From assembly GCA_037969055.1 (NCBI GenBank), contig JBBKWR010000216.1:1-39486 (forward strand): 39,486 bases of DNA, written 5' to 3'. Shown one piece after another: positions 31,393 through 39,400 of this stretch; position 1 is the first letter of the stretch; every line of letters begins with the position of its first letter. The position numbers and the translations under genes were made by a program. The notes beneath the pieces were generated by a model. It searched no databases and had not been told where the DNA came from. It saw only the letters and a program-made list of their open reading frames with translations. This stretch comes from Pelagihabitans sp037969055 (GTDB lineage Bacteria > Bacteroidota > Bacteroidia > Flavobacteriales > Flavobacteriaceae).

Positions 31393-32785
31393 GGTAACTA
31401 ATAAACAAAGGACCATAGCAAAAGAGGTCATCCTGAAAGGGGTAGGCTTACATACTGGTGAGGACGTCACCATGAAATTTGTGCCCGCACCGGAAAATTT
31501 CGGATATGCCTTTAAACGTGTAGATCTTGAGGGAGGTCCGATCATAGAGGCCGACGCTAGTTATGTGGTCAATACACAGAGAGGCACTAATCTCGAAAAA
31601 AATGGAGTAAAGATTCAAACTTCCGAACATGTACTTGCCGCTTTGGTGGGCATGGGCATAGACAACGTGCTCATTGAATTAAATGCCCCAGAACCACCCA
31701 TAATGGATGGTTCTTCCAAGTATTTCGTAGAGGCCCTTGAAATTGTAGGTGCCGTGGAACAAGAGGCGGAACGCGATGAATATATCGTTAAAGAGGTCAT
31801 CAACTATAGGGACGAAGCTACTGGTAGCGAAATAACCATTATTCCCGCGCAAGAATATCAGGTGACCACGATGGTCGATTTTGGCACAAAAGTCTTGGGA
31901 ACCCAGAACGCAACATTGGAGCATATGTCAGATTTCAAGAAAGAAATCGCCAATGCCAGAACCTTTAGTTTTTTACATGAGCTTGAAATGCTCCTTGAAA
32001 ATGGATTGATCAAAGGAGGGGACCTCAATAATGCAATCGTATATGTCGATAAGGAGATTTCCGAGGCCACAATGAAAAAATTGGAAAAGGCCTTTGGAAA
32101 GGAAAAGTTATCCGTTAAACCAAATGGTATTCTTGATAACCTGACCTTACACCAGCCCAATGAGGCTGCCAGGCACAAATTGTTGGACGTAATCGGAGAT
32201 TTGGCCTTGGCAGGTACACGCATAAGGGGCAAAGTGATTGCCAACAAGCCTGGACACTACGTTAATACCCAGTTCGCGAAAAAATTGTCAAAGATTATCA
32301 AATTGGAAAAGAGAAACAGCGTGCCCAAATTCGATTTGAGCCTGCCCCCTTTGATGGATATCCATCAGATCATGGCAATGCTGCCACATCGCCCACCATT
32401 TCTATTGATCGATAGAATTTTGGAACTTTCCGATACCCATGTCGTCGGAATGAAAAATGTGACCATGAACGAGCCTTTTTTTGTAGGTCACTTTCCCGGC
32501 GCCCCAGTAATGCCGGGGGTTTTACAAGTTGAGGCCATGGCCCAGACAGGTGGTATCCTGGTATTGAGTACCGTACCCGACCCTGAAAATTACCTAACCT
32601 TATTCATGAAAATAGACAATGTGAAATTCAAGCAAAAGGTGCTGCCTGGCGATACCTTGATTTTTCACTGTAGCCTAATATCTCCGATTCGCCGGGGAAT
32701 CTGCCACATGCAAGCTTACGCATATGCCAATGATAGATTGGTGTGTGAGGCAGAAATGATGGCCCAAATCGTAAAAAGAACCTAG
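31385..32785 (+). CDS. lpxC-fabZ: Bifunctional LpxC deacetylase / FabZ dehydratase
   Basis: A fusion of 466 residues. LpxC (about 1-305) removes the N-acetyl group of UDP-3-O-acyl-GlcNAc, the committed lipid A step; its zinc ligands fit H82 in SEHVLAAL and H264/D268 in RHKLLDVIGDLALAG. FabZ (about 320-466) dehydrates 3-hydroxyacyl-ACP; catalytic H369 in GHFPGAPVMPGVLQVE and E383 are present. Both compete for hydroxyacyl-ACP-derived flux, so the fusion fixes their ratio; this arrangement is typical of Bacteroidota. The start is GTG 31385, inside the end of lpxD (8-nt overlap), implying translational coupling. lpxA follows after 1 nt. Confidence 0.95.
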   Translation: MSRVTNKQRTIAKEVILKGVGLHTGEDVTMKFVPAPENFGYAFKRVDLEGGPIIEADASYVVNTQRGTNLEKNGVKIQTSEHVLAALVGMGIDNVLIELNAPEPPIMDGSSKYFVEALEIVGAVEQEAERDEYIVKEVINYRDEATGSEITIIPAQEYQVTTMVDFGTKVLGTQNATLEHMSDFKKEIANARTFSFLHELEMLLENGLIKGGDLNNAIVYVDKEISEATMKKLEKAFGKEKLSVKPNGILDNLTLHQPNEAARHKLLDVIGDLALAGTRIRGKVIANKPGHYVNTQFAKKLSKIIKLEKRNSVPKFDLSLPPLMDIHQIMAMLPHRPPFLLIDRILELSDTHVVGMKNVTMNEPFFVGHFPGAPVMPGVLQVEAMAQTGGILVLSTVPDPENYLTLFMKIDNVKFKQKVLPGDTLIFHCSLISPIRRGICHMQAYAYANDRLVCEAEMMAQIVKRT

Positions 32786-32786
32786 C

Positions 32787-33572
32787 ATGAACCAACCGCT
32801 TGCCTACATTCATCCGGGCGCAAAGATTTCCAAAAACGTTGTGGTCGAACCGTTTACCACAATTCATAACAATGTAACTATCGGGGATGGAACATGGATC
32901 GGATCAAATGTCACCATCATGGAAGGCGCAAGGATCGGTAAAAACTGTAATATTTTTCCAGGGGCCGTTATTTCTGCGCCCCCACAGGATTTAAAATATG
33001 ATGGGGAGGACACCACCGTCACCATAGGAAACAATACCACTATCCGGGAATGTGCGACGATCCACAAAGGAACGTCGGATCGCAATAAAACGGTAATCGG
33101 TAAAAATTGTTTGATCATGGCGTACTGCCATGTGGCACACGATTGTATAGTAGGGGACAATTGTATTTTTTCTAATAATTCAACACTGGCCGGACATGTA
33201 ACAATTGGTGATAACGTAATATTGGCCGGGTTGGTCGCCGTACATCAGTTTGTATCGATTGGCCAACACGCCTTTGTGACCGGAGGTTCGTTGGTAAGGA
33301 AAGATGTGCCCCCTTATGTTAAGGCGGCACGGGAGCCCTTGTCATATGTCGGAATCAATTCGGTAGGTCTGCGTCGAAGGGGGTTTGAGTCTGAGAAAAT
33401 CCGGGAGATACAGAACATCTATCGTATATTATACCAAAAAAACTATAACAATTCCCAAGCAGTGCAGATCATCGAGGCCGAAATGGAAGCAACTCCAGAG
33501 CGGGACGAAATCCTTCAATTCATACGGGACTCCCAGCGTGGCATTATGAAAGGATATTTTAGTAATAACTAA
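32787..33572 (+). CDS. lpxA: UDP-N-acetylglucosamine acyltransferase
   Basis: The first lipid A enzyme, transferring a 3-hydroxyacyl chain from ACP to UDP-GlcNAc. Its 261 residues match E. coli LpxA (262). A left-handed beta-helix of hexapeptide repeats (about 1-185) is followed by a helical C-terminus. Catalytic H118 sits in CHVAHDCIVGDNC (H125 in E. coli), and SAPPQDLKYDGEDT is characteristic. The start codon is 1 nt after the lpxC-fabZ stop, so the two are coupled. Confidence 0.96.
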   Translation: MNQPLAYIHPGAKISKNVVVEPFTTIHNNVTIGDGTWIGSNVTIMEGARIGKNCNIFPGAVISAPPQDLKYDGEDTTVTIGNNTTIRECATIHKGTSDRNKTVIGKNCLIMAYCHVAHDCIVGDNCIFSNNSTLAGHVTIGDNVILAGLVAVHQFVSIGQHAFVTGGSLVRKDVPPYVKAAREPLSYVGINSVGLRRRGFESEKIREIQNIYRILYQKNYNNSQAVQIIEAEMEATPERDEILQFIRDSQRGIMKGYFSNN

Positions 33573-33743
33573 TGGGCCGCGACATTGGTCTTCATATTAA
33601 TGGATTGGGGAAGAATATTCGATCAGTTGGTTAAAAGCATTGGATCTAACAGAAAATGTAATAATAAAACCGCGCTTGGGTCATTTTTTTTTGTTTTTAA
33701 ATAACATGTATCCATCTCAACTAAAACGCTTAATCATAAATAT

Positions 33744-34310
33744 ATGGCATCTACTTCGGACATCAGAAAAGGATTATGCATCCGTTACAACAACGATATT
33801 TACAAAATAATAGAGTTTTTACACGTAAAACCTGGAAAAGGTCCCGCCTTTGTTAGGACCAAGTTGAAGAGTGTCACCAACGGCAAGGTATTGGACAATA
33901 CCTTTTCTTCCGGGCACAAAATTGAGGACGTGCGGGTGGAGACCCGTTCCTATCAGTTTTTATACGCGGATGGACAGACCTATCACTTTATGAACACCGA
34001 TGATTACAATCAGATTACGCTGCAGGAAAGTGTGTTGGATTCGCCAGGACTGCTAAAGGAAGGGGAAGTGGTGACCATACTTTTCAATACCGAAGATAGC
34101 ATGCCTTTGTCGGTAGATATGCCCGCAAGTGTTGTTTTGGAAGTCACTTATGCAGAACCGGGTGTTAAGGGAAATACAGCCACGAATGCCACCAAGCCAG
34201 CTACTGTTGAAACCGGGGCAAATGTGAATGTGCCTTTGTTCATCAATGAGGGAGATAAGATAAAAATCGATACGAGTACTGGAAACTACATGGAAAGGGT
34301 AAAGGAATAG
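33744..34310 (+). CDS. efp: Elongation factor P
   Basis: EF-P binds between ribosomal P and E sites and rescues polyproline stalls. The 188 residues form three beta-barrel domains. The tip loop has Lys32 in HVKPGKGPAF, the residue that is modified in many bacteria; the PGKG form is the lysine type. No modification enzyme (EpmA/EpmB) is nearby. Ending TSTGNYMERVKE matches the family's C-terminus. It is placed within the lipid A run, 171 nt after lpxA, with no strong promoter seen. Confidence 0.96.
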   Translation: MASTSDIRKGLCIRYNNDIYKIIEFLHVKPGKGPAFVRTKLKSVTNGKVLDNTFSSGHKIEDVRVETRSYQFLYADGQTYHFMNTDDYNQITLQESVLDSPGLLKEGEVVTILFNTEDSMPLSVDMPASVVLEVTYAEPGVKGNTATNATKPATVETGANVNVPLFINEGDKIKIDTSTGNYMERVKE

Positions 34311-34398
34311 GCACGAACAGAGCATTGAAATAATATATTAATATAGCGCCATGATAGCACATTAATGCATAAACTCTAAAACCCATAAACCTCCGCAA

Positions 34399-35331
34399 GT
34401 GAAATTCCCGACCCCATATTCCCTGAAACAAATAGCAACCATTTTGGGATGTCCGTATGTAGGTCCAGACGATTTTGAAGTTTTGGGCATGAACGAGATA
34501 CATGTAGTCACAGAAGGAGATATTGTTTTTGTGGACCATCCGAAATATTACGACAAAGCCTTAAAATGCAAGGCCTCAGTCGTATTGATCAACAAAGAGG
34601 TCGATTGCCCGGAAGGAAAAGCATTGTTAATTTCCACGGATCCTTTCAGGGATTTCAATAAACTAACCGCTTTTTTCAAGCCGTTCGAGCAGGCCAAGCA
34701 GTTAATTGCTACTTCTGCCAAGATTGGCAAAAATACAGTGGTTCAGCCAAATACATTTATAGGAAACAATGTAGTAATCGGTGATAATTGCTTGATCCAT
34801 AGCAATGTATCGATATATGATAATTGTCTCATTGGTAACGATGTAATCATCCATGCCGGATCTGTACTGGGTTCCGACGCCTTTTATTATAAAAACAGAC
34901 AGGACTATTATGACAAACTAAATTCCGGTGGTAGGGTCGTCGTCGAAGACCATGTTGAAATCGGAGCGCTTTGTACGATCGACAAGGGAGTAACGGGAGA
35001 CACGAGGATCAAGAAAGGGACTAAATTGGATAACCAAGTACATGTAGGCCACGATACCGTAATAGGGGAAAAATGCCTCATCGCTTCACAAACTGGAATT
35101 GCGGGATGTGTAATAATCGAAGATGAAGTGATACTTTGGGGCCAGGTAGGTACTAATAGCGGTATCACTATAGGCAAAAAAGCGATAATTATGGGGCAGA
35201 CTGGGGTAACCAAGTCTGTTGCCGGGGGTAAAAGTTATTTCGGAACCCCAATCGAGGAATCTCGTGAAAAATTGAAGCAATTGGCCTATATCAAGAAGAT
35301 TCCATCAATCTTAAAAAAATTGGAGGAATAA
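34399..35331 (+). CDS. Second LpxD-like acyltransferase paralogue
   Basis: A 310-residue protein with the same plan as LpxD: an N-terminal uridine-binding-like domain (GDIVFVDHPKYYDKALKC) and a hexapeptide beta-helix. H218 in QVHVGHDTVIGEKC keeps the position of the catalytic His. The LpxD signatures are altered: GSDAFYYKNRQDYYDKLNSG replaces GADGFGFAPS, and DKGVTGDTRIKKG replaces DRATLGSTIL. It lacks the C-terminal helix type of lpxD above. A separate substrate or a structural role is possible. The start is GTG 34399. I recall such a second copy next to efp and sucD in many flavobacteria. Confidence 0.85.
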   Translation: MKFPTPYSLKQIATILGCPYVGPDDFEVLGMNEIHVVTEGDIVFVDHPKYYDKALKCKASVVLINKEVDCPEGKALLISTDPFRDFNKLTAFFKPFEQAKQLIATSAKIGKNTVVQPNTFIGNNVVIGDNCLIHSNVSIYDNCLIGNDVIIHAGSVLGSDAFYYKNRQDYYDKLNSGGRVVVEDHVEIGALCTIDKGVTGDTRIKKGTKLDNQVHVGHDTVIGEKCLIASQTGIAGCVIIEDEVILWGQVGTNSGITIGKKAIIMGQTGVTKSVAGGKSYFGTPIEESREKLKQLAYIKKIPSILKKLEE

Positions 35332-35334
35332 TTA

Positions 35335-35358
35335 AAAGGATTATTGTAGAAATCCTTT
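35335..35358 (+). terminator. Weak hairpin after the lpxD paralogue
   Basis: AAAGGATT (35335-35342) pairs with AATCCTTT (35351-35358) around an 8-nt loop, 3 nt past the stop codon. There is no extended T-run, so termination would be partial at best. Confidence 0.3.
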
Positions 35359-35367
35359 ACAAACCTA

Positions 35368-35375
35368 TATTTTTG
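35368..35375 (+). promoter_or_regulatory. Bacteroidota -7 promoter motif for sucD
   Basis: TATTTTTG matches TAnnTTTG, with a partial -33 element (ATTG, 35343-35346) 21 nt upstream. It would give a leader of about 95 nt that contains the heptanucleotide repeat. Confidence 0.5.
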
Positions 35376-35430
35376 CCTCAATGCGAACAACAGCTTGGCA
35401 TGATAGTTTAATTACAATTAACAATTAACC

Positions 35431-35472
35431 AATAACCAATAACCAATAACGAATAACCAATAACGAATAACT
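35431..35472 (+). repeat. Heptanucleotide tandem repeat in the sucD leader
   Basis: Six consecutive 7-nt units run AATAACC, AATAACC, AATAACG, AATAACC, AATAACG, AATAACT. They end 6 nt before the ATG at 35479. Two imperfect related units (ACAATTA, AATTAACC) precede them. As the repeat lies in the 5' leader, changes in copy number would not shift the reading frame but would alter leader length and structure. Confidence 0.9.
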
Positions 35473-35478
35473 TAACAT

Positions 35479-36351
35479 ATGAGTGTTCTAGTCAACAAAG
35501 ATTCCAAAATTATAGTCCAAGGTTTTACTGGTAGCGAGGGGACATTCCATGCCGAACAGATGATCGAATACGGTACGAACGTGGTCGGAGGGGTTACCCC
35601 TGGAAAAGGTGGACAGGAGCATTTGGGAAGGCCCGTATTCAATACTGTTGAAGATGCCGTTAAAAAGGTAGGTGCCGACACCACGATTATTTTTGTGCCA
35701 CCAGCCTTTGCTGCCGATGCGATTATGGAAGCTGCCAATGCCGGAATCAAAGTTATTATTACGATTACCGAAGGTATACCCATTGCCGATATGGTCAAGG
35801 TGGCCAACTACATCAAGAATAAAGATTGTCGTTTGATCGGGCCAAACTGTCCCGGTGTCATTACCCCTGGAGAGGCCAAAGTAGGCATAATGCCAGGTTT
35901 TGTATTCAAAAAGGGTTCGGTGGGTATTGTATCTAAATCGGGAACCTTGACCTATGAGGCGGCCGATCAGGTAGTAAGACAAGGATTAGGAATTACTACG
36001 GCAATTGGTATAGGGGGTGACCCTATTATTGGGACCACGACCAAAGATGCAGTGGAATTATTGATCAATGATCCTGAAACAAAATGTGTTGTCATGATCG
36101 GAGAAATAGGTGGTCAATTGGAAGCAGATGCCGCAAAATGGTATAAGGCAAGTGGCAGCAAAAAACCAGTTATAGGCTTTATTGCCGGCGAGACGGCCCC
36201 GGCTGGAAGAACCATGGGACATGCAGGCGCCATTGTTGGTGGAAGTGATGACACCGCGCAGGCTAAAAAGAAAATCATGCGCGAACATGGTATACATGTG
36301 GTCGATTCCCCTGCGGAAATTGGCAAAAAAGTTAAAGAGGTTATGGGATAA
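35479..36351 (+). CDS. sucD: Succinate-CoA ligase alpha subunit
   Basis: The CoA-binding, phospho-histidine subunit of succinyl-CoA synthetase (TCA cycle). Its 290 residues match the family. Features are the CoA-binding Rossmann part (IIVQGFTGSEGTFHAEQMI, GGVTPGKGG), the GPNCPGVITPGEAKVGIMPG region, and active-site H248 in PAGRTMGHAGAIVGG. The beta subunit gene sucC is not adjacent, as is usual in flavobacteria where the two are unlinked. It has its own promoter and terminator. Confidence 0.96.
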   Translation: MSVLVNKDSKIIVQGFTGSEGTFHAEQMIEYGTNVVGGVTPGKGGQEHLGRPVFNTVEDAVKKVGADTTIIFVPPAFAADAIMEAANAGIKVIITITEGIPIADMVKVANYIKNKDCRLIGPNCPGVITPGEAKVGIMPGFVFKKGSVGIVSKSGTLTYEAADQVVRQGLGITTAIGIGGDPIIGTTTKDAVELLINDPETKCVVMIGEIGGQLEADAAKWYKASGSKKPVIGFIAGETAPAGRTMGHAGAIVGGSDDTAQAKKKIMREHGIHVVDSPAEIGKKVKEVMG

Positions 36352-36377
36352 TTATTTCTGGAATTGCATATAACCTT

Positions 36378-36411
36378 CCCGTTTTCCAAATTTGGCAACG
36401 GGATTTTTTTT
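36378..36411 (+). terminator. Rho-independent terminator after sucD
   Basis: CCCGTT (36378-36383) pairs with AACGGG (36397-36402), with the inner palindrome CCAAATTTGG, followed by eight T residues. The end of the T-run also supplies the -33 element of the fabG promoter. Confidence 0.85.
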
Positions 36412-36441
36412 GGCGGTTGTCTAAAACAAAAGTTATATTTG
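36409..36441 (+). promoter_or_regulatory. Promoter of fabG
   Basis: TTTG (36409-36412), 21-nt spacer, TATATTTG (36434-36441): both elements of the Bacteroidota consensus, 28 nt before ATG 36470. The -33 element overlaps the sucD terminator T-run. Confidence 0.7.
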
Positions 36442-36469
36442 AAAAACCACTGTAAAAATCATTTGTACA

Positions 36470-37216
36470 ATGAAATTATTGGAAGGAAAAAATGTAATCA
36501 TTACCGGTGCAAGTAGGGGTATTGGCATGGGAATTGCACAAGTATTTGCCGAACATGGGGCCAATGTGGCCTTTACCTATAGCTCGAGCGATGCGCCGGC
36601 GCTGGAACTGGAAAAACAATTGACTTCCAAAGGGGTCAAGGCTAAAGCCTATAAGAGCAATGCGGCGAGTTTTGAACAATCGGAGCAGTTAATTGCCCAA
36701 GTACTGACAGATTTTGGTGGCATTGATGTGCTTGTCAACAATGCGGGGATTACCAAAGACAACCTATTGATGCGGATGAGTGAGGAAGATTTTGACAGTG
36801 TGATCGATATTAATTTAAAATCTGTTTTTAATATGACCAAGGCAGTGCAACGGACCATGCTCAAACAACGGAAGGGTTCGATCATTAACATGAGCAGCGT
36901 GGTGGGCGTAAAAGGAAACGCTGGCCAGACCAATTATGCGGCATCAAAGGCTGGGATGATCGGTTTTACCAAATCGGTGGCATTAGAGTTGGGTTCCCGA
37001 AACATACGCTGCAATGCCATTGCACCTGGATTTATTGAAACTGAAATGACCGATAAATTGGATGAAAAGGTAGTACAGGGTTGGCGCGATGGCATTCCTT
37101 TAAAACGCGGGGGAAGACCGGAAGATGTTGCCAATGCTTGCTTGTTCCTTGCATCAGATCTCTCTGACTACATTACCGGACAGGTATTGAACGTTGATGG
37201 AGGAATGCTTACCTAA
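36470..37216 (+). CDS. fabG: 3-oxoacyl-ACP reductase
   Basis: An NADPH-dependent short-chain dehydrogenase that reduces 3-oxoacyl-ACP in fatty acid elongation. In 248 residues, the cofactor motif is TGASRGIG (12-19), NNAG lies at 90-93, and the catalytic S143, Y156 and K160 (MSSVVGVKGN, TNYAASK) are each offset by five from E. coli FabG. The C-terminal ITGQVLNVDGGM is typical. FabG-like SDRs are many, but the match is close. It stands alone between a terminator and a VWA protein gene, and is only about 4 kb from the FabZ fusion. Confidence 0.93.
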   Translation: MKLLEGKNVIITGASRGIGMGIAQVFAEHGANVAFTYSSSDAPALELEKQLTSKGVKAKAYKSNAASFEQSEQLIAQVLTDFGGIDVLVNNAGITKDNLLMRMSEEDFDSVIDINLKSVFNMTKAVQRTMLKQRKGSIINMSSVVGVKGNAGQTNYAASKAGMIGFTKSVALELGSRNIRCNAIAPGFIETEMTDKLDEKVVQGWRDGIPLKRGGRPEDVANACLFLASDLSDYITGQVLNVDGGMLT

Positions 37217-37226
37217 GGAGTTAACA

Positions 37227-37258
37227 AACTTTTAAATTACCGAATTATTAAGTTTTTT
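37227..37258 (+). terminator. Possible weak terminator after fabG
   Basis: AACTT (37227-37231) pairs with AAGTT (37250-37254), with an inner AATT/AATT pairing separated by mismatches, followed by a T-run to 37258. The stem is AT-only and imperfect. Confidence 0.35.
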
Positions 37259-37331
37259 GTACACGGTATTTTTAAGTATTCATGTGCAAACGCCACAGCT
37301 TGAACGCCACGATTGTTCAATGATCAAAAGG

Positions 37332-37366
37332 AATAACTTAATAATCCAATAACCCAATTACATATA
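37332..37366 (+). repeat. AATAAC-rich leader before the VWA gene
   Basis: The 35 nt before the GTG start are low in complexity and share AATAACTTAA with the sucD leader (35466-35475), plus AATAACCC. It is less regular than the sucD repeat and not a clean tandem array. Confidence 0.45.
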
Positions 37367-39388
37367 GTGGATATCCAAACAATATTCCTGGTTCTTTTGG
37401 CCGCAATTGTTGCGTTGGGATTGGTGTTGTTCCAGTACCATTACAAATCTAAGACAAGGGGTAGCATTGGAATTCTACTCTCATTGTTACGTTTTGTTGC
37501 TTGGCTTGGGGTTTTTTTGCTATTGATCAACCCAACATTCAAGAAGACCAGCTACTCTTTGGTCAAGTCCAACCTAATTTTATTAATGGATAACTCTTCT
37601 TCCGTTCGTGATTCGGGCGAAGAGACCATCCTTCAAACCATAAAAGAAAATAAGGACCTGGCCAAGAAGTTTAAGTTGGACATTCACAGTTTTGGCAGCA
37701 AATTGAACGCTTCCGATAGTCTAACTTTTACTGAAAAGAACACAAACATTGCTCGAGCGTTAAAATCGCTTCAAACCATATATGGCCGAGCAAACTTGGC
37801 AGTATTGCTGGTTACCGATGGCAATCAGACCTTGGGGGAAGATTACGAATTTTTTGGAACAACCTTGGGGGTTCCGATTTATCCAATAGTAGTTGGCGAT
37901 ACGACCCGATATGAAGATTTACGAGTGGGCCAGGTCAATACCAATAAGTATGCATTCCTTAAGAATAAATACCCAGTCGAAGCGTATATTTCCTATGAGG
38001 GAAATGGAAATGTGTCTAAAACCGCCACCATTTCAGTGAATGGCAATATGGCCTATAGAGAAGTTGTAAACCTCTCCAGTTCTGTGAATACAAAGGTTAT
38101 CAAAACATTATTGGAAGCAACCACGGTGGGTACCAAAAAGATAGTAATCTCGGTTGGCCCATTGACCGACGAAAAAAATACGATCAACAACCGAAGGGAG
38201 GTGGCACTAGAGGTAATCGATGAAAAAACGAATATTGCCATCGTATCGGATATGCTCCATCCGGATATTGGGGCTATCAAAAAGAGTATAGAAAGTAACG
38301 AGCAACGTACCGTTTCCGTTTTTAAACCGACTACAAATTTAAAAAATCTGGAGGGCGTTGACCTATTCATTTTGTACCAACCAACTTCTGCCTTTAAGTC
38401 TATTTATCAATTTATCCAACAGAAAAAGGCCAACATACTCACCGTTACAGGATCTAGGACCGAATGGAATTTTTTGAACGGTATCCAAGGAAGCTTCAAT
38501 AAAAAAAGTTATAATCAGCTGGAAGAGATGGGTCCTAGGTTGAACGCCGGATTCACTATTTTCAATATTGCCGACTTTTCGATATCCGATTTCCCACCAT
38601 TACTAGGAAACCTCGGGGAGATTGCAATGCTTAAACCTAATGAAACATTGTTGACACAACGCATCAAGGGCCTCGACCTCGAACAACCCTTGTTGGGCGT
38701 TTTCAGCGGTGATGTAGATCGGGAAGCCGTACTTTTTGGTGAAAATATATGGAAATGGCGTATGCAAAGTTATCGCAATGACCAACAATTTGATAATTTT
38801 GATGCTTTTATGGGTAAACTGGTACTCTTCTTATCTACGACCAAAGCAAAAAACAGGTTTACCGTAGATCATGAATCCGTGTATGAAGGGAACGGAGCAG
38901 CTAAAATATCCGCAAATTATTATGACCAGTCCTTTATATTTGACCCCAACGCCGCAATAAATATCAAGCTGAAAAATACGGAAAGTCAGAAAACCATGGA
39001 GTTTCCGATGTTGCTCAAGAACGGTTATTATGAAACCGACCTAACCGATTTGGAGGCTGGCAAGTATGAATACTCAGCAACGGTGAAGGATGCGAACCTT
39101 TCCGAATCAGGGAGTTTTACGGTTCTGGATTTTAACGTGGAGCAGCAATTTCTTTCCAGTGACTATAAAAAACTGGGTCGTTTGGCTGAAAATAGTTCTG
39201 GCAAACGTTATTTTCCAAACGAGGTCCCAGGCTTGATCAATGATTTGATGGCTTCCGACCGCTTTTTGCCCACCCAGATAAGCGCTCAAAATGTTGTACC
39301 TTTGGTCGATTTTCGATTTGTATTGGGAATCATCGCTACCGCTCTTGCTTTTGAGTGGTTCATTAGAAAATATAACGGACTAATTTAA
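37367..39388 (+). CDS. VWA-domain membrane protein
   Basis: A 673-residue protein with two N-terminal membrane helices (IFLVLLAAIVALGLVLF; LLRFVAWLGVFLLLI), a von Willebrand factor A domain and one C-terminal helix (FRFVLGIIATALAFEWFI), in the style of BatA-like Bacteroidota proteins. The MIDAS metal site is complete: D75-x-S77-x-S79 in MDNSSSV, T126 in NTNIARAL, and D151 in VTDGNQTL. Beyond about residue 230 are beta-rich, Ig-like segments facing the periplasm. Start is GTG 37367. Function is unknown; such proteins often act with chaperone-like ATPases, none of which is seen here. The next gene starts 12 nt on. Confidence 0.85.
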   Translation: MDIQTIFLVLLAAIVALGLVLFQYHYKSKTRGSIGILLSLLRFVAWLGVFLLLINPTFKKTSYSLVKSNLILLMDNSSSVRDSGEETILQTIKENKDLAKKFKLDIHSFGSKLNASDSLTFTEKNTNIARALKSLQTIYGRANLAVLLVTDGNQTLGEDYEFFGTTLGVPIYPIVVGDTTRYEDLRVGQVNTNKYAFLKNKYPVEAYISYEGNGNVSKTATISVNGNMAYREVVNLSSSVNTKVIKTLLEATTVGTKKIVISVGPLTDEKNTINNRREVALEVIDEKTNIAIVSDMLHPDIGAIKKSIESNEQRTVSVFKPTTNLKNLEGVDLFILYQPTSAFKSIYQFIQQKKANILTVTGSRTEWNFLNGIQGSFNKKSYNQLEEMGPRLNAGFTIFNIADFSISDFPPLLGNLGEIAMLKPNETLLTQRIKGLDLEQPLLGVFSGDVDREAVLFGENIWKWRMQSYRNDQQFDNFDAFMGKLVLFLSTTKAKNRFTVDHESVYEGNGAAKISANYYDQSFIFDPNAAINIKLKNTESQKTMEFPMLLKNGYYETDLTDLEAGKYEYSATVKDANLSESGSFTVLDFNVEQQFLSSDYKKLGRLAENSSGKRYFPNEVPGLINDLMASDRFLPTQISAQNVVPLVDFRFVLGIIATALAFEWFIRKYNGLI

Positions 39389-39400
39389 AACAAAACACTT

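Noticed and set aside
33600..33704. 34-residue forward ORF between lpxA and efp
   Set aside because: No signal, no motif, ends in a T-rich low-complexity stretch; most likely chance.
35416..35472. CRISPR-like array before sucD
   Set aside because: Units are 7 nt, directly adjacent and without spacers; no cas genes. It is a microsatellite.
35488..35982. 164-residue reverse ORF inside sucD
   Set aside because: Antisense to conserved SucD; composition (His, Tyr, Gly rich) is that of a reverse-strand shadow.
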